Shown here: piece by piece, positions 9,001-12,140 of the stretch
Position numbering within the stretch: position 1 is the stretch's first letter
Layout of the letters: each line of letters begins with the position of its first letter
NCBI GenBank assembly: GCA_015501055.1
Contig: JADNYV010000947.1
Location: 1 to 12,140 of the forward strand
DNA from: Mucidula mucida
Lineage: Eukaryota > Basidiomycota > Agaricomycetes > Agaricales > Physalacriaceae
Direction of reading: 5' to 3'
Length of the DNA stretch: 12,140 bases
Position numbers and translations under genes: made by a program
Notes under the pieces: generated by a model
The model's input: the letters and a program-made list of their open reading frames with translations, nothing else
What the model was told of the DNA's origin: nothing
The model's database searches: none

Positions 9001-9008
9001 CTTATATA
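9001..9008 (-). promoter_or_regulatory. LTR TATA box
   Basis: TATATAAG on the minus strand, about 32 nt upstream of the predicted RNA start. The corresponding site in the other LTR (near 3041-3048) is also TATATAAG. Confidence 0.65.
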
Positions 9009-9387
9009 CTAGTAAGTCTGTGTTTGGGACTCCTTGTCCATACACGTTTCCACTAGGGATGCTCCATGCCCTTGACCCAGTGTTGTATGCTGCTAGTCCG
9101 TGAAACCATTAAATATGAGTGGTAACTGCATGTAAGTAATAATACTGAAACAATCATGTGTGCTACGAGTGTTGGTGGTGTGTATACAATAGGGAGTCCA
9201 TGAGGTATCGGCATGTATGATGTCACCCATGTGTTGGGTGTATGTCTGACATGAGTACGGCTTTGGTAATGAAAAGGAGTATGATTGGTGACAAAACAGA
9301 TGATGAAACAGTCCGTTGGTTGATAAGACAAGCCCCCCGATAAGATATGATAATATTGAAAATGTGAAAATATGGCGATTCATAACA

Positions 9388-9392
9388 CTGGG
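9388..9392. repeat. 5-bp target-site duplication of the LTR retrotransposon, right copy
   Basis: CTGGG directly after the CA end of the right LTR; pairs with 2894-2898. Confidence 0.92.
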
Positions 9393-9889
9393 CGGATTCG
9401 GCTTTGTGTACGCCGACGCAAGGGGTTGCTTCACTCGATGGACACTCTATAGTCTCTTACCTTGTATCAACCGTTGTGCCCAAAGACCCTTTGCAGACGC
9501 AGCAACCTTTGGACAGGCCTGTGCGAGGCGCTGATCTTTTCTTCTGGCGCCGCGGCACACAATGCAGAAACTCCCATATACTTGCGCACCTCTGACCGAG
9601 ACGAAGGAGGAGAAATGCAAGAAGTTTTTGGAGAGGAATTGCCAAGGTATGCACATATTTGACAACCATTCACGATGCTAAAATGTATGCAGTTTCTCTC
9701 AAATGTCGACAGCGCAAGAAAGCCTTGGCGAGCCCGTTCCCGTCGCACCATGTCCCTCCCCCGCCGCATGCGAGCCCGCTTCATAATGTTATTATAACGA
9801 CGGGAAGGACACTGAGACAACTTGTGCAGCGACAAACCCCCACAACTACGACCACCCTCCATCATACGCAACAACTCAAACCTCCATGA
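9393..9889 (+). pseudogene. Possible hypothetical gene remnant, 3' side of the retroelement insertion
   Basis: Continues the open frame from 2681-2898 for 142 bases to a TGA at 9532-9534 (GGFGFVYADARG...). A second open stretch in another frame includes TETKEEKCKKFLERNCQ, an intron-like segment 9647-9692 (GTATGC...TGCTAAAATGTATGCAG, with a branch-like CTAA), and then VSLKCRQRKKALASPF on to a TGA near 9887. The basic, Cys-containing stretch looks coding but matches no family I know. The pieces do not join into one frame as read, so this may be a decayed gene of the outer transposon or a captured host gene. Confidence 0.25.
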
Positions 9890-10119
9890 CTCGCCCTGAA
9901 AAAGTCCGTGCGCAGGTGCGGATTCACTGCAGACTCCATTTGCTCACTCTTCATCTGTGTCCCAGTATGTGCCGCATCTCATTCCACCATGTTTAAGCAT
10001 TGAGCGCCTTTGTCACATCTGAGCGTCGGTATTGCTTAGCAGGTACTGTACTGCTTCCTCTGGCCGCGGTGAGTCCGATTATTGGCAATAACCATTGGCC
10101 AGGCTTAATGTGTGCTTAG
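9890..10119. other. Unassigned stretch with one intron-like segment
   Basis: No credible frame. A plus-strand segment at 10069-10119 has a canonical fungal intron look: donor GTGAGT, branch-like GGCTTAAT and acceptor TGCTTAG, 51 nt. It suggests spliced transcription in the plus direction through this region, without a nameable exon. Confidence 0.3.
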
Positions 10120-10163
10120 GGCTTTAATATAGATATCTTCCACTCAACAATGGCCACGAGACA

Positions 10164-10516
10164 ATGCAAGCAACTATTGGCTTTGACACCATGCTTCCGT
10201 CTTTTTTACTTCGCTTTTTTCATCCCTGCCACCTGTATGTATACCCACCCACGCACTCATCTGCGAGCTGATTTAATGTGTGCGCAGTGCTGCATCCAGG
10301 GATCGAGGACACTGTCGCCAATGCGGACCAATGATGTTGTGCACGCTCAGCGACACCGTGGCTCAGGACTTGGACAGCAACAACAATGAGCTCAACAAGC
10401 CGGCATTTGATGGTCATGAGGAGGATCAAGATGTTCAGATGCAGGCACCGGACGTGGGTGTGAGTGCAGGCAAGGGCGAGGGCGAGGCTAGCGCCAATGC
10501 GGATGCGAGTGTCTAG
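10164..10516 (+). CDS. Hypothetical small acidic protein, spliced (uncertain)
   Basis: Joining 10164-10234 to 10288-10516 across a 53-nt GT-AG intron (GTATGT...GCGCAG) gives an open frame from an ATG at 10164 (MQATIGFDTMLPS) to a TAG at 10514-10516. The C-terminal half is low-complexity and acidic: SNNNELNKPAFDGHEEDQDV, then a Gly/Glu/Ala-rich tail ending ANADASV. The composition looks coding rather than random, but I recognise no domain. The region may be the 3' end of the same broken plus-strand gene seen at 9393-9889. An upstream in-frame TAA at 10125 means a longer start would need another splice. Confidence 0.3.
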
Positions 10517-10774
10517 AATATGATTATTCATATGGAATTCATCTTGTTTTGCCTGCTTTTATCTGTGTGATTGTTGTTGAGAGTGCTCTTGACCCGAAAC
10601 TTGGCTGACACTTGGTGTTGACAATAATAAGTGAATTTCTACTTAGGCAAGTAGAAATACACTTAGATACACAAGTCGACCTAGCGTAGCTAAGTGTCAT
10701 CGTCCTTTCTACTTATGACACTTATCGACACTTATTGACTTGGCCAAGTAGCGTAAGTAGCCCCGCCAAGTACG
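10517..10774. other. Right subterminal region with ACTTA/AAGTG motifs
   Basis: From about 10600, short motifs of the ACTTAG/ACTTAT/ACTTGG type occur in both orientations at high density. 10754-10771 is a near-match (16 of 18) to the reverse complement of 1430-1447. This mirrors the left subterminal DNA and supports the pairing of the two 16-bp repeats. No gene is seen. Confidence 0.5.
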
Positions 10775-10790
10775 TGTTAGTTTGCTGATG
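10775..10790 (-). repeat. Right copy of the 16-bp inverted repeat
   Basis: TGTTAGTTTGCTGATG, the exact reverse complement of 1346-1361. It lies 62 bases past the helicase stop codon, so the element would have inserted in the helicase 3' flank. Confidence 0.6.
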
Positions 10791-10852
10791 AGACAAAAAT
10801 ATACACATATAGTCGACTAACAAGATGCTCCAGAAATCTGCATACGACCAAT

Positions 10853-12140
10853 CTACTCATCGTCACGGTTCCAAGGGCGGTCGGCGTTGATATCTACATC
10901 TTCGTCGTCCAGACCCGCCAGCGTCAGCGACTCCATCTGGCGCGTGAACTCATTCATATCCTGTTCCGCCGCTTCTCGGATAGCAGCATCATATCCACCA
11001 GCTTCGTCTACGACCTCGTTGGGATCCCATGAGATACCCTTACCCGTCCAACCGCCGTTGCAATGTATATAGTTCAAGAATTGTCTCCATAGAGGGTCCA
11101 GGGAGAGTACAAGCGGATCGCCGATGATTATCAAAAGAGCTTTAGCTCGCGTAACAGCGACTACAGAGGCCGTTCAAACAATGTAAGTGAAGATATCATT
11201 CAAGTGACTGACCGTTGAAACGGCGTGGACTCGCGACGAAGCCAAGAGTGTGGCGCAGATCGTACTCAACGAACTCGCGACTGCTACGCACAGTAGAGAT
11301 AATGATGACCTTCCGCTCCTGCAAGGCAAATGAGAAACCGTGAAGAGCATTGAACGTTGAACTTTACCTGGCCTTGAAATTCCTCGACGCTTCCGACTTT
11401 GATACCACTCGCTGACGTAGACAAAAGCTTGCGGATTTTCTGCACCTGGGCGTGGTACGGGGCAATGATACCAATATCAGCGTCGCCTATAAATATGATC
11501 ACCTTCCGTCTAGGTGAGGGTGAACAAGCGCTTACTGAGTCGCAACTTGCGGTCTCCCCGCAGTGCTTCGACTTTCTCTTTGACCATCAAAGCCTCCTGG
11601 ATATTGAAGAACGACGGCGAAGAAGCCTCTCGGTCGTCTTTCCCGGACATGCCGATGAACAGGATAGGGAATTTCTTCCCAGCCGGTGGTAAAATGGCGG
11701 ATTGAATGAACATATTGATATTGTTGGGATCTCCACAAGCAACAAGATCGTTGTTGTAGAACCTCTCATTCGGGAACTTGAGGATAGCAAGATGCGAACG
11801 GAAATTCTTGGTTAGCTTGACGACACTAAAGCATGAACCGTCAGCCAGAAATCACATAGAACGAGAGCAAGGTACAGACCATCGCGCATTTCCATTTTCT
11901 CCATCGTACATCGCCATCTTCATTAACCTCTCAATGTAACTCGTCTCCAACCCAAACTCTCTCGCAACCGCCGACCTTACGATCGGTCCCAGCTGCTTCG
12001 GATCACCAGACAAAACCACGTTAGTATTATTATCAGCCATCGTCTTAACGGCAATCATAGACTCGGGCTCTGTCGCCTGCCCCGCCTCGTCGATGAAGAT
12101 ATGGGTGAAATGTCCGCGTGGAACTCCAACCCCAAAGAAG
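10853..12140 (-). CDS. SDE3/MOV10-like superfamily 1 RNA helicase, C-terminal part (5' end outside window)
   Basis: C-terminal ATPase half of a UPF1-like SF1B RNA helicase of the SDE3/MOV10 group, which acts in RNA silencing and RNP remodelling and, in animals, restrains retroelements. Exons are 12140-11880, 11825-11536, 11486-11368, 11318-11213 and 11160-10853; introns are 49-54 nt, and the frame is kept throughout, giving 360 residues to a TAG at 10853-10855. Visible motifs by fragment residue: [12 protein letters not shown] (17-26), [13 protein letters not shown] (43-52), NFRSH (94-98), [11 protein letters not shown] (213-223) and VI AVTRAKA (260-266). DEAG and [13 protein letters not shown] favour MOV10/SDE3 over UPF1. 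The tail is acidic ([14 protein letters not shown]). Motif I (Walker A) lies outside. No break is seen, so it is probably functional. It converges with the amidase gene. Confidence 0.93.

Larger units (their letters stand above)
2899..9387 (-). mobile_element. Degenerate Ty3/Gypsy chromovirus (full-length LTR retrotransposon)
   Basis: A 6,489-bp LTR retrotransposon, transcribed leftwards on the minus strand. Two ~530-bp LTRs with TGTTA...TAACA ends are flanked by CTGGG duplications. Domain order is Gag (CCHC), protease, reverse transcriptase, RNase H, integrase, chromodomain, which is the Ty3/Gypsy order with the C-terminal chromodomain that defines chromoviruses. Cis elements present are a self-priming-type primer-binding site, a TATA box in the LTR and a polypurine tract. 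Gag and Pol were probably one long frame or nearly so, but the gag-pol border is too damaged to be sure. At least five in-frame stops and about ten frameshifts make it non-autonomous. Structural completeness with LTRs about 5% apart indicates a moderately old insertion. Confidence 0.97.
8859..9387 (-). repeat. 5' LTR (right copy, 529 bp) with promoter
   Basis: This is the upstream LTR in element orientation. U3 would run from 9387 to about 8977 and R plus U5 from about 8976 to 8859. It keeps the perfect 12-nt match to the primer-binding site that the other LTR has lost. It ends in the outer copy of the CTGGG target duplication. Confidence 0.96.

Noticed and set aside
10220..10531. A 103-codon minus-strand frame
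   Set aside because: Opposite the more coding-like acidic plus-strand tail; no domain recognised.
1..12140. CRISPR arrays, bacterial operons, tRNA or rRNA genes
   Set aside because: No regularly spaced repeats, no Shine-Dalgarno-led gene clusters and no tRNA-like cloverleaf were seen; the introns and transposons are fungal in style.

Overview
The window looks like fungal nuclear DNA, most likely from a mushroom-forming basidiomycete (Agaricomycetes). Both host genes are cut by many 49-56 nt GT-AG introns, the retroelement is a fungal chromovirus, and the right-hand gene is an SDE3/MOV10-type helicase. No single marker fixes the species. Nothing in the window points to bacteria, and there is no CRISPR array, tRNA or rRNA that I can support.

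Layout: (1) 1-1184, plus strand: 3' half of an amidase-signature hydrolase gene, five exons visible. (2) 1185-10852: the gap between two convergent host genes, filled with nested transposons. The outermost layer is suggested by a 16-bp inverted repeat at 1346-1361 and 10775-10790, with related ACTTAG/ACTTGG-rich subterminal DNA. Inside it are a 724-bp non-autonomous DNA element (1874-2597) with 32-bp terminal inverted repeats, an 8-bp target duplication and a 24-bp-arm perfect hairpin, and a complete but inactive Ty3/Gypsy chromovirus (2899-9387, minus strand) with ~530-bp LTRs and the 5-bp target duplication CTGGG. What remains after subtracting these (about 2.2 kb) shows weak traces of a plus-strand spliced gene, which I cannot name. 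(3) 10853-12140, minus strand: 3' part of the helicase gene, five exons visible.

The chromovirus reads, in its own direction from right to left: LTR, self-complementary primer-binding site, ~0.6-kb leader, Gag with CCHC zinc knuckle, protease, reverse transcriptase, RNase H, integrase (HHCC, DDE, GPF), chromodomain, polypurine tract, LTR. It carries at least five in-frame stops and about ten frameshifts, so it is a fossil. Several stops look like CpG-to-TpG decay. Its best-preserved feature is cis-acting: a 12-nt perfect match between the primer-binding site and the predicted first bases of the transcript, which places it in the Tf1/sushi self-priming group.

I found no convincing new multi-gene system. 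The points most worth checking are the self-priming signal, the outer inverted-repeat pair with its interrupted reading frame, and the hairpin element.
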